This document shows, piece by piece, positions 25,581-38,600 of a stretch of 64,000 bases of DNA. Numbering within the stretch: the first letter of the stretch is position 1; every line of letters starts with the position of its first letter. The position numbers and the translations under genes are program-made. Under the pieces are notes generated by a model, which saw only the letters and a list, made by a program, of their open reading frames with translations, was not told where the DNA came from and searched no databases. The DNA is from Lucifuga dentata (taxonomy: Eukaryota; Chordata; Actinopteri; Ophidiiformes; Bythitidae), in contig VXCM01003538.1 of NCBI GenBank assembly GCA_014773175.1, positions 44,739 through 108,738 on the forward strand, given 5' to 3'.

Positions 25581-27061
25581 ACTGACATCACCGCTACATG
25601 ATTGCTGTTGCTAACTACTAATACTGCTGCTAATCACAATAAGACACCAGCATTTGAACACATATTTCACAATCTATAATGCTGTCATGATAAAAAAAAA
25701 AAACAGTTAGTGTAAACGAGGGTGAAAAGAGTCTTCTCAGAACAGGAAATGCAAAGTTTGGGTGTGTTGGGAAACAAAATCCAGGTTGAATTTGGTTTAA
25801 ACTGTTTTATTCCTATTAAAAAAGCTACTTTTCAGTGAAAATCCATCAAGTCTAAAACCAATGAGTGTCAGCAGACTGCTCACAAATTTCATCTTTTACA
25901 TTAATATATAATGACCGAGCACTTGAGTTTTTCTGATTATGATGGTGCTGTCAATTTCTAAAAAGGATCTTTCCAATTTATGTTTATATTAAGTGTAAAA
26001 TTTCATTAGAACGTGTCCTTAAAACCCTGTATTGGCCTTGCAAATTCCAATGTTGCAGTGGAGTATTTGGTGCAGTTCCATTATTTAAACAACATCTCTG
26101 CATCAAATCCCTTCTTGAAAGATATTGCTGAAGGTGCATCTTACAAAATATAATCCATAAACATCTCTTCTGTCAACATTGTGGATTTCCCTTTTTTATT
26201 TCCATCTCTCTTCCGAAACTTTTTTTTTTCTCCCAGATTTCAAAAAGACCTTTGAACAGTCAAACTATGCAGGGCCTTCATTCTTTGAGTATCACTGATT
26301 GAAATCTTTGTTGAAAACATGTGATTGAACATATTCAGACTACTATTAATAGCGACAATTGTCACACTTTGAATTTGCTTTGGTCCAAGCTTTTGATAGT
26401 CGTCTGCATTTCCGCGCAATAAGCATTTTATTTTGCCAAACGACCTTCAATCCCAAGGGAGAACTAAAAAACTGGGTTCCGCTGTAATTAGGCTAGCTCA
26501 CAAAAGGAAGCATCCAAGGTAGAACGGATGAAAGACAGGGAGTGAAGGGGAAGAAGAAGGTGTGGGGTGGGGGGTGGNAGAATCAAGGGGGGGGGTTGTT
26601 TGCCTGCGGCTGCCTCGCAGTGTGATGTCGTTGAAGCTTCTTGCCGTGTTTTATCACAAAGGGCTCCGTGTTGGGGTCTTTGCTGTCAGCGCGTCTGCTA
26701 ACTTATGTCTGTTTCATTATCTCAACGTGTCCAGTTGCTGCTTCGTGTTGCAGTTAATTTTGCAGACTTCATCCATAAGTAATATAGAGGAGCTCTGAAA
26801 GCAAATGACAAATCCAAAGCAGAATCTTGCAGGCGTGTTCTTATACGAAGAGTACATGATGGAGATGTGAAGAAAAAGCCATTTGAGGTGATATTGACAA
26901 CAGGATTTCTTTCTTTTCCATAATGGCCATAATGTGGAGCAAATGCTGTTTCTAGAATTTTGCAGCCACTTTCAAGTTCATCTTAAGTACTATTAGCACA
27001 GGACAAGTATCACTTGATATCGTGTAAACAAAGTCGATACTAAATATCTATCTCGAATTTA

Positions 27062-27650
27062 TTAAAGGACCATACCATCCATTTTGCATGTTTGAGTCTA
27101 ATATATCCAATTGTCATATACATAACGTTACTGACAGTCATTTCCCAAAGCATTCTACTGGAACGGTGAATTAAAATGTTTTTCCTACCTTCCAGACCGC
27201 CATTGGTTTCAGTTCATTCTGGTACACTATTAAAATCAACTTGTTGATACTTGAAATGTTTTTGGGATAGGTAATGCTTCATCATGAACAAGATGTGTGT
27301 CCAGGTTTTTTTCAAAGTTACATAATTTTAGTGTTTAAGTGCAATAAAAAGTGCGGACTGAATATATGTCTCCACCGGGGAATATAGTCCCAAAAGAAGA
27401 CCTGCATTTATCAAAAAATTTAAATGACTGTGACTTCATAAGGCTGCATAACTATTAGCAGGCGAAACATTGATTGTTAAGGTGGGTGTATCGCTTGAAT
27501 ATTTCATTTTAAAAGATTAAGAGATTTTGCAAAATATCTGGAAAGCTGAAATATGGTTTTATCCTTTAGGAAATGATTGTCAGTAACCTTACGTATGAAA
27601 ATTGAATATATTGAGCTCAAACATGCAAAATGGCCGGTATGGTCCTTTAA
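27062..27650 (+). mobile_element. TTAA-target MITE, full-length copy (589 bp)
   Basis: The ends TTAAAGGACCATACC and GGCCGGTATGGTCCTTTAA are near-perfect inverted repeats including the TTAA. The flanks share no other duplication. The internal sequence matches the copies at 30.6 and 45.5 kb, and no transposase reading frame is present. Confidence 0.88.
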
Positions 27651-29372
27651 GTATCTAAATGCAGCAGTATGCTTGATTCAAAATGCCAGTTGGAGAGTTG
27701 GAAGGTGGCGGAAGCCCTCTTTCTGCGGATCAAATCTGGAATCTGCATCTGACAAAATTTGTAATTTACAACTCCAAAACTCCAGCAGACATGCCTACTT
27801 CATGCAGCAATTAACCATAGTTAACTGTGAAAGTGGAGAGGGTTTTAATTTGGCTCTCGAGGTCTTTTTTTCTTTCCAGGTGGACAGAATTTAAAGTGAA
27901 ACTGTTCTCCATTATTCCCATGTATATCTCTGTTTATAATTGAAGGAAGATCATAAATACACAGGAGATACAGAATTCCCGTAAATAACCCTCCCTCACC
28001 TCTCCTAACATGAAAGTGTGTGTTGTTATCCCCATTTATATTATTGATCATGTTAAGATTACAAAGAGACACACACACACACACACACACACCACCCCCC
28101 TCCCCACTCTATGACAGTGGCTTTTCGCCTCACCTTCCAGTGTTGGCATTCTGAAAAGGCATAAGCACATTTGCTTCCTAACTTGGTCATGGAGTCGGAA
28201 GAGAAGGGTTGAATGAATCAAACTGCGGCTTTAATCCCAAAGAACATCAGCGCATGTTATGAAATATTACACGTTTCACAGATAATGTGCCTATTAAATC
28301 ATCCGTCTCTTGAACTCTAGAGGCTTTCTGCATTTCAGCTTGCTGCTTCTCTAAACGGGTCTCCATGCTGCTGATAAGGGCTCGCAATTTTCTATCAAAA
28401 CTGAATTTAAAAATTTCCACTGCAGTGTTATCAACCAGAAAAGATGCAGAAGAAAGGCAGAGAATACAGAATGATTTCTCCCCAAATACCAAGATACTGA
28501 TTTGCACAGGGCTAGTGTTATCAGATGACTTCTGTGTGTGTGTTTGTTTTGTTTTGTTGTGTTTTTTTTTTTTTTTTTTTTTAAATCAAAATATGGTAGG
28601 AAATGTGCTTTGGACTTTTTCCTTTACAAATTACAAACCAGCTGATTCACATGGGATTGAACCACAGAAAACCTCCACAATTATTACAAATCACATGCAG
28701 AATCTGCAGTTTCACCTATTCAGTGTGTTTTTTGTTTTCCATTTTTTTCACCTTCACTTTTTTGGTTCTTCCATGATCAAATGACCACAGGCTGAAAACT
28801 TCATGGAAAAGTGGAGCAAATCATTACAATGTCAGTTACAACAGTTTATTGTGAATATTTAACGATTCATGCCTTTAATGCATTGCGAACTGAAATGCTT
28901 CGCCCTCTCTGCAGCCTTCATCCTCACTACTGCTGTTGCTCACTACTAATATGGCTGCTAATTGCTATTCCTATAAGACACCAGGCATTTGACCACATAA
29001 TTCATAATCTGTAATGCTGTCACATACACAAATAACACTGGATAATTTTTTATTCTGCTCTGTTTAATACTGGGCAGAAATAGAGTTTTCTTGGATGGAG
29101 GCATTACTCCAAGGTTAATGGCATTTGTCATAACAGTAAACTATTATATGAGCGTTTCTGGCTGAATTAGCTTTATTGACATTGTATCCGCTGCATGAAT
29201 TTTGCTTTTACTTTATTTCTTTAACAAATGCCTGAGTTATTTGCTGAGGAAAATGTACAATAGAAAGGTGTCTTTTAATATGAAAAACATACATCACTTC
29301 CCTGTAAAGTCAACATCTGAGAAATGATTTAAACTAATACCCAGTCTCTTCCTGCTGCTCTGCTTTCATTCC

Positions 29373-29378
<6 letters not shown>

Positions 29379-29426
<48 letters not shown>
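29379..29426. repeat. (CT)n microsatellite abutting an Eph splice acceptor
   Basis: About 24 CT units end five bases before the exon at 29432 and form its polypyrimidine tract. Confidence 0.95.
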
Positions 29427-29429
<3 letters not shown>

Positions 29430-29431
29430 AG

Positions 29432-29496
29432 AGACAGTGATGGATACAAGGACAGCGACGGCTGAGCTTGGCTGGATATCGTTCCCTGCTAACGGA
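29432..29496 (+). CDS. ephb1: ephb1-like exon: mature N-terminus (65 bp)
   Basis: The exon encodes [22 protein letters not shown], the start of the ephrin-binding domain just after the signal peptide. It enters in phase 1 and leaves in phase 0. Its length of 65 bases is the usual size for the second exon of vertebrate Eph genes. The acceptor is GACAG directly after a (CT)n run, and the donor is GTAAGA. The acceptor could shift by two bases to the next AG, but phase 1 and the family-conserved Glu favour 29432. Confidence 0.93.
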
Positions 29497-29995
29497 GTAA
29501 GAACAATGTTTAAAGGTGTACGTGTGTGTGCGCGTGTGTGCATATGTGTGTGTGTACCCTTGGGGAAAGCAGTTTGACTACACTTTACAGTGCTCCATTA
29601 ACGAGTCTGTCAAAATCTTAATTACAGTAGCAAGGTGACACCAATTAACAGCAAATGATGCACAATAGAATGGACTCCAATAGATCAGAGAGATGATGGA
29701 CACAGGAGAACATGATGCACAGAATAGAATAGAATAGAAGAGCACAGAATAGAATATGGGTCCTTTACTTTTGGTACTTGGAACCCTTGAAAAGTTAAAA
29801 CGCTGGCCTAATTACTTGGCTACCAGCCTGCTTTAATGGTCTGCTGTGTGTAAGTGTGTGTATGTGTGTTTGAGGTGAGTGGCTCTAATTGTGATGAATG
29901 GTTGTCCCCGTGAAGCACAGAACAGGTTGCAGGAGAGAAATGTAGGGAGGATGGGAGAAGAGTAGAGAGGTGGGAAGGGAGAGAGAGAGAGAGAN

Positions 29996-30056
<61 letters not shown>

Positions 30057-30188
30057 AATAAAATGTGAGGGAGGAGAGAGAGTTTAATTTGTGTCAGTAC
30101 TTGGTAAACCCATTAATCATGTTAGCTTCTCCTCTCCCCTCTTCCTCTCCTCTTATCTACACCCAATTCCTCTTTCATGCACACACAN

Positions 30189-30242
<54 letters not shown>

Positions 30243-33200
30243 CCCAGTGGGAGGAGGTGAGTGGCTATGATGAGAACCTCAACACCATCCGGACGTATCA
30301 GGTGTGCAACGTGTTTGAGCCCAGCCAGAACAACTGGCTCCTCACCACTTACATCGACCGGCGGGCGGCTCAGCGTATCTACGTGGAGATCCGCTTCACC
30401 GTACGTGACTGCGCCTCCATCCCCAGCGTGCTAGGCTCCTGCAAGGAGACCTTCAACCTCTACTACTTGGAGACGGACAGGGCGGTGTCGGAGGGCGTTA
30501 AAGGGGTGGAGTACTGGGCCAATGCGCCATTTCTAAAGGTAACTAACACAGAAATCGGTGCTATTTGAGTATGTTTGATGACTAACTCTATTTATTCAGT
30601 ACAGAATCATGAAAATTGTGGGTTTTGGCAATTAAAGGACCATATTGATGATCATGCATGTTTGAGCCTAATGTATTCAATTTTTATACGTTACAATACT
30701 GACAATAATTTCCCAAAGGATAAATTCAGCTTTCCTGATATTTTGCAAAACCTCTTAATCTTTCAAAATCAAATATTCAAGTGATACACCCACCTTAAAA
30801 ATCCATGTTTCTCCTGCTAATAGTTACACAGCCTTATGAAGTCACGGTCCTTTAAATTTTTCCATAAACACAGGTCTTCTTTTGGGACTATATTCCCTGG
30901 TGGAGACATACATTCACTCTGCACTTTTTATTGCACTCAAACGCTAAAATTACATAACGTGGAAAAAAACCTGAATACCTATCTTGTTCGTGATAGGATG
31001 GATTGCCTATCCCAAGAACTTTTCAAGTATCAATAAGTTGATTTTAATAGTGTACCAGAATGAACTGAAACCAGTGGCAGTCTAGAAGGTAGGAAAAACA
31101 TTTTTAATTCACCGTTCCAGTAGTATGCTTTGGGAAATGATTATCAGGAACGTAACATGTATGAAAATTGAATATATTAGGCTCAAACATGCACAATTGC
31201 TGGTATGGTCCTTTAAACTTTGATTTTAAGATTTTTTTTTTTTGGCACATTGTGGCATAAACCATGTGGATCAATCTGAAGAAATATGCTCACAAAAAAA
31301 AAAAATGCTTGAAGTCTTCTTCTGTAATTTGTTTTTTATTTACATTCAGTTGTCTTCTGTCTTGGGCTTTTATTCCTCTGCTGGAGGTACATCCTGCAGA
31401 GGTGGGCCATCTCATTGGATAATTGATAGTCAGCCATTTCCTGATATAATTTGGCTGTGGGTTTTGTTTGTGTTGTAAAAACCTTGATGAAAGCCATGTG
31501 CTGCATCATGTCAGTAAGTCAGTTTGTGTTGGCAAGTTTTCTCTCAGATTCGGGTTTATTTTTAACTTGAGCAGCGAGTTGGTTTATGAAGTAGCTGCAG
31601 TACACCTTTCTTCATAGTGAACACATCAACAAAAGCTGAATTCTATTTTTCTATAACGCTTCACGGCTGCAGAAGAGATCCAAAATTGATCAAGAGTCCA
31701 AAAGTTCTGCAAAGCTTAAACTAAACTGCTTCTTCACTCTAATAGGGATCAAAGCCCGAGCTTACATGCGGCTCAAAAGTTGACTTCTCTGATAAAATCT
31801 TTATGTACAAAGTATATAAAGATTAAATAAATACCTTTGAGTATTTTTTGTGAATTATTTCAACATTTCTGTGTAACTCGAGTATAAGCCGATCTTGTGT
31901 ATGAGCCGACCCCCTGATTTTGTTCCATCAATGTATTTATTTAGCAAATTACCTGTTTTTCTGGGCATTGTCACAGTATTCCTGTGATTTTCTGAAAATA
32001 ATCAATTTACTAGTACCAGTAAACATGATATTTATTTCAGCAACTGATTACCATAACTGACTAGTCACAACAGCGCTTACTGGACACTGCAAAATCTGCT
32101 GGATAAGATCTTTTGTCAGGAAATATCTCATTCTAAGGTATGATTTCAACTATTTTCCATGGGTAGTGGTAATGGGTNTTTGTCAGGAAATATCTCATTC
32201 TAAGGTATGATTTCAACTATTTTCCATGGGTAGTGGTAATGGGTTGTATTTCCACCCCTGGAAATTTCCTTCTCTGGGATCAAATTTGAATTTCTCATGT
32301 ATAAGCTGCCCTCCTGATTTGCTTTATGAAATTTGACAATGAAAACTCGGCTTATACTCAAATATATACGGTATTTCTAAGTGTTGAAAATGCTTCACTA
32401 ACCTCACATTTTGTGTAGTAAAATGAAGAGAACTTGTATTTCCAGAACCAGCTGATCATATAACCCTTCTGGCACCATTATGTGTTTCAGTGTAGAAAGA
32501 GCAGATTCTGGGTAAATTATATATAACAACTGGGTTAGAAAATGACAGGCTTAATGTGGCTGTATTCAGATGCATTATGACTAAGTGAATAACGTCATTA
32601 CAGTAATATAGGGAGCAGTACCATAAATGCTGGAATAGCGGACTTTAATTGAGAAAAGCTATTATTAGAGCCAAGCTTTTATTTTCATTACAGCTATTTG
32701 TTGGTAATAAGCCTCCCCGTGAACCTCCTTCTGGACATATTCATTTGCTGTTAATGCAAATCAACACGTGTTTCTGCACTTTGCACTTTAACCGTCTGTC
32801 ATGGTGCATTTAGCATAATGTCCATTTCCGTGTTATTAATTCTATCAGTACAGCAACATAGTCATGTCTTAGTTACAGATCTGCTGCTCTGAGTTTCTTT
32901 CTCTTTTTTTTCTTTTCTTTTTTTTTTTTTTTTTTTTNTTTTTTTTTTTTTTTTTTTACAGGAATACAGTTTTAGCTACTGATTAAAGAGCAATTTAACA
33001 TGTTATATGTGAAGCCACTTTTTAATGTATCAGTTGGTTCTGGTGCCAATTAGAAGTGTTCATTGCAAAGGTCGTGCTTTTCCTTTTTCCACTGAAAATC
33101 ACGATGTAGCTGCCCTCCAGATCTCAAAACTAGGCAACTTTGGTTACTTTGCTCTTTAATACTTCCAACTAGATTTCACAATAAAGCATTCTGGAGAAAG

Positions 33201-35640
33201 TATGCTGTGCCAAAATGGCTGCAAAGCTTTTATTTGAAAAATGAAGAGGAAGGGTTTTTGCATTGATAATATCCTGACAATACTGTGCTGTATTGTATAG
33301 TATAGATGGGATATATGAAGATGAAATGCTACAGATAAAAATGTACTTCTTTTTCTGGTCTCTCTCTCTCTCTCTCTCTTAGGTAGACACCATTGCAGCA
33401 GATGAAAGTTTCTCCCAGGTTGATTTTGGAGGGAGGCTAATGAAGGTGAACACAGAAGTCCGGAGCTTTGGGCCGCTTTCCAAAGGCAGAGGATTTCATT
33501 TGGCCTTCCAGGACCTGGGTGCTTGCATGTCTCTTCTGGCTGTCAGAGTTTTCTACAAGAAATGTCCCAGTGTGGTGCAGAACTTTGCCTATTTCCCAGA
33601 GGTATGGATAATAAATAAACCTGGAATCTCTGCAGATTATTTATTTATTTTTAAATGGGATTTATCTGTGGATTGTGCCTAGATTTGATTTAGCTGCATT
33701 ACATTTACAGCAAAGCAAATCAAATGTGACATCACACAAATCAGATTAGTCTTTTCCACGTAAGCATTACTCCCCCGGTTACAGCAAAGTTCCCATTCCA
33801 GTAATTAATGATGAAGTTACAGTATGTCCCCCTCAAGTATCTTTTTTTTTCATGATTTCTCCTTTAACTAGTCAAATTTAGGGATTTAATGAAAATCAGT
33901 TTTGCTTGCTGAACTTAAACTTTGTGGTCACTATTACTACTCAAAATGACATCCACCAACTTAGGGAACATTTATACCTTAGTCATGCATTAACTTAGCA
34001 ATTTACAAATTTAATATATTATTACAGTATTACAGTATCATAAAAGTAAGTAATGCCTCTTCTAACCACTATACTTTAGTAAGAGCTATTCAGCAAGATA
34101 CAGAGATCAGTACCATAGTGTCTATTTTTTGTTATTTATTGCCTATTTGTGTATTTATATGTAGTAGCAAACACAGAAATTTTTTTTGTTATGGTTAGTT
34201 GTCTTCAGTGTTAAGGATAAAGTTCAACCCTTCAGGCTCTTAATATTCTTCATTAGAAATGATGTTCTTGTCTGCCATAACATCTAGAGAAAAATGGCAT
34301 CCTGTTCACTCGAAGAAAAAAAATTATCTTTTACAGCACAGCTGTCTTGTAACTACATTGGCTGTTCTGTGATAATTTGCTCATATCTCCAGAAAATAAT
34401 ACCAGATGCTGTTGCCATGTTAAAAAAAAAAAAAAATCTTATTCTCTGATGCATATAACTTACCAAGTTACTTACCAAGTTAGTTTACTTACTTTATGAA
34501 AGACTTCACAGTTTGAGACCAAAATATGCTACACCATAGTTTAGCCTGTGAAAGCTCTTTTCCAACTTTCAACTTCCAGACCCTGACAGGAGCAGAGTCC
34601 ACCTCATTAGTCATCGCCAGAGGAAGTTGCATCGCCAACGCTGAAGAAGTGGATGTGCCCATAAAACTCTACTGTAACGGAGATGGAGAGTGGATGGTGC
34701 CGATCGGCAGCTGCAGCTGTAAGGCGGGTTATGAACCAGACAATGGCAACGTGTGTCGAGGTAAACCTGCACACACACGCTCCATCATTCTATGCCTACA
34801 TACATGATATTATTACTGATGACATGTAGACTGGATTAATGGTATGTTTCACCTTATCTGTTCGACGCGCTATTGGCAAAACTCATAGCATGCTGCTCAT
34901 GAAAGCTAACCAGCCGATATGACAGCAAATCAATATCCAGCAAAGATGCTTCTATTAAACAAACACACAGGTCATGTATCAGCATGCATGCAACAACATC
35001 AACAACAATATGTGAGGAATAATAATATACCAGCAACAGGTATTAAAGTACCTGCATGCTACAGGTAAATAAATGTTTCAAATCAACACATACGTTGTTG
35101 TTTATTTAATCTGCAGTAAAAGTGTGGTGATTTCAGGATATTATACTGTCGTACAAAATGTAAACTTATGATACATTTTTGTTTGGAGAGCTTATTTTTT
35201 CATTAGTTGCATTAGAAATCTGCCAAAGGAGTCCTGAGCAAAGACTTTTAGCAGCAGTACTGACCGACCCAACACTGAGATGATTCTTTAACAAAAAAAA
35301 AAACAACAAAAAAAAAAAGTTAATTATCATCCTGTCTGGGTATAGAGGAGTAGAATGTCTAAGTCCTTGTCATTCTTGCTGGATAATTACATGCATCTAT
35401 ACATTTTCAATTTTTTTTTCGTATTTTTGTCCAAGAGTGCAGCTCCATACTCCATAGCCGTACATCCGTACTCCATATGTTAATAATGGTGGAAGCAGAG
35501 GCAGAGAGGTGAACATGGTACAGAAATAGCTCCTCAGCGCACCATATATCTCTACCTCTTCCTTTTTTACCTGCCCTCCTTCCCCATTTCCTCTCAGTGC
35601 CCATCATTTCTTCGTCTCTCTGGAAAGTCTCATCCATTTG

Positions 35641-35678
<38 letters not shown>

Positions 35679-38600
35679 ACGTGAGTGAATGAGTGTGTAT
35701 GGGCATGCGTATCTGATGCATGTACATATGGTGAAATGATAAGCGAAGTCGCTCCTTCCTATGTTAATTACTTTAGCGTGTTCTGGCTAGATTAGTCTGC
35801 TGCAAATTTATGAGAGAGACAGAGAAGGGGGGGGNAGAGAGAGAGAGAGAGAGAGATTTCTCACTCATTTATCCTCTTCCAAGCTGGACTCAGAAAAAAA
35901 CAGAAGACAAGGAAAGACCAAGGTTGAAAAGAGAGATAAAGATAGAAAGCACAGAACAGACTAATGAATCTGTCTCAGTAAAACGCTATATTTACTGACA
36001 AGAATTTTAGCCAAATCTTTGGTGTCGCTTAGAAAACTTCTTCATTATGTGACATTTGAGTGGGAAAAAGGTAAGCCAGATATGGTTTATCATTAATAAA
36101 ATGGTGAGATGTAACATTATTGCAATAGCAGAAAGAACTGTGGGAAAATTTGATGTTTTGTTTTGCAAAGCTCCATCAAGCAGTTTTGACCAATCAGAGA
36201 GCAGAGAGCACCGACCCTGGAGTCGGAGCCTAAAAGTTGTTCAGAAATGTTGTTTTGGTACCAAAATGGGTCCTGGTTTTCTGAAAAAGGTGAGATAGTG
36301 AAAAAGGGTCCGATAGTGTAAAAGCATTGCTAAAAGACAAATATTTTGTGACTCGGTCATCTTGACTGAACAGGTTTGGCGATAACGTGTCCACACACAC
36401 CTGCTTCGTGTGCTTTATTCAAAGCTTTTGCATTGAAACATATCAAGGAAACAGACGTGTCCCCTCTGTCTGCGCTGAGCTGACAGATCTTTGCTGTGGT
36501 CTCCTGTCAGTCACCTGATAACAACATGTCATGGAAGTGGGTGTGTGTGTGTGTGTTTGTGTTTGTGTGTATCTTCCACAAAAGAAGCACATAATGCAAA
36601 CCATGCAATAAACTGGCTTAGCATCAAAGAACTCTCTCTCTGTCTTGTATTTGAGAGAGAGAAATGGTCTGTTTGAATACACACACATTTTCATAATTAA
36701 ACAGTAAGTCTGTATATGCCAACAAAAATAATGTGTTAATCTCTCTCTAACTTTCTTTCTCTAACTTTTCTCGAACTCTAACTCTGACCATCTTTTACAG
36801 TCATTTTTTTTTCTTTTTATCTCTCCATCGTCAATAATTTGCAAATGTGTTCCATGTTAACACTGGATTTTCTGCATTTGAATTTCTTTCTTCTTTATAT
36901 TTTTATTTTATCCACATTATCAAAACCAAATTAAGTACATAGTGGAAAGAAAGAAATCAAGCTATCGTGATATTATTAACTCAATAGGATGTTAGGATGT
37001 TTTTTATTCTTTTCTCTAATCTAATCTTCTAATCTTCTCTTGTCTCTAATCTTTGATATTTTTTCCCCTGTGGCAAACTGCATCGTTTCATCTCATCAGG
37101 CCTCTTAAATTATTCAAATGAAACAATATCTTAGAAGGCAAAAATACTAGTGTGTGTGTGTGTGAGTGTGATCAACAAGTGACATTACATTGTGTTCATT
37201 GGGGTGGGGAGGTGAGAGAGAGAGAGGTATGCAGAGATAACTAATAGAGAGAGACTTGTTGCCATGGTGACATACCCCATGTGTATGAGCAAGGATGTTG
37301 AATAAATGACCTTGACAAGCCAGATGTCTATCTGCCTATTCAAGGGACACTCCATACAACACACACACACACACACACACGTCATTGACACTCTTGAGAG
37401 ATGTCTCTTCAAAGAGACGAACATGTCTAGGATTAAAAGGGACATAAAGAAAAAGGGAGAGAGGAGAGTGTGAGAACAAATGTGAAAAAAGTAAAACAAA
37501 TTTACTATGGATATTAGTTAGTTTACCATATATACTCAAGTATAAGTCGATCTCGTGTATAAGCCGACCCCCTGATGATGTTCCATCCATTTATTTGTAT
37601 AGCAAATGACCTGTTTTTCTGGGTATTGTCATAGTATTCCTGTGATTTTCTGAAAATAATCCACGTATCGGTAAACATGATATTTATTTCAGCAGCTGAT
37701 TACCATAACTGACATTAGCTGACATTAACTTTTCCGGACTCCTCTTCCTTGTCTGAATTGCCAAACAGCTCATTCCAGCTCCTGCTCTGTGTAACGTGTG
37801 CCCTCATCGTCGACGAGTCCGTGTAGTTTCCATTCTGTGTTGTATTTTATCTCAAGCTTCTTGCTAATAAAGCACAAAACACGATGTTGAACGAGACTAC
37901 CAAATAACGTTACCATACCGGAATATGAAACAGCACTTTTATAAGGTTGTCTCTGATTGGCCCATTCTTTTGTCTTTGACCANCGGAATATGAAACAGCA
38001 CTTTTATAAGGTTGTCTCTGATTGGCCCATTCTTTTGTCTTTGACCAATGCCTACTGGCCACCGCAAAATGTGCTGGATAAGATGCTTAATCAGGAAATA
38101 TCTCATTCTAAGGTATGATTTAAACTATTTTCCATGAAAATTTAATTCTCTGGGATCAAATTTGAATTTCTCGTGTATAAGCCGACCCCCTGATGTGCTT
38201 TGTGAAATTTGGTAATAAAAACTTGGCTTATATTCGAGCATATATGGTACTTTGATTTCACATGTTGTATTACGTCACATTTTTTTATGAATGTCTGTAT
38301 ACATTTTTGTATTGTTGTTGTCTTACTGACTTACAGATGGAGCCAAGTCACCTTCAAACTAATGCAGCTTTAAAAAAAAAAAAGTCAAACTAAATATATT
38401 TTAGCCTCCACACGCTCTGAGTCAGTCAGTCATAGCAATGCTGTTGGAAGGAATGATTCTGCAAAATCGGGGCTTTAAGAGCTGAATTGCTGGACCAGAA
38501 ACTTTGAATGGCTAAATTTATCGACACTTCACATACATCACGCAGATAATTGACCACGCTTCAATGTCAGCTGTCTTAAAGAGTGCATGCGGCGGTCTTT

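Larger units (their letters stand above)
13167..29378. other. Non-coding stretch, upstream DNA or intron 1 (right part)
   Basis: It contains the two hAT-type elements, the nested TTAA MITEs and the single MITE at 27.1 kb. The remainder is AT-rich with homopolymers, GT/CA runs (for example near 16695 and 24545-24590) and single-N poly-G joins (15930, 24617). No exon with convincing splice sites and family similarity was seen. The minus-strand open frame at 28247-28507 is not recognised. Confidence 0.6.
31217..33382. other. Eph intron remainder (first extra intron)
   Basis: Beyond the TTAA MITE and the mariner-like copy this holds AT-rich intronic DNA, a T homopolymer with an N near 32939, and a short CT run serving as the acceptor tract at 33360-33380. 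No further gene is seen. Confidence 0.7.

Noticed and set aside
28247..28507. Minus-strand frame with a coiled-coil-like piece (RLEKQQAEMQKASRVQE)
   Set aside because: Only about 20 residues look protein-like, no family was recognised, and no matching neighbouring exon was seen. It could be a small pseudogene fragment but is not supported.
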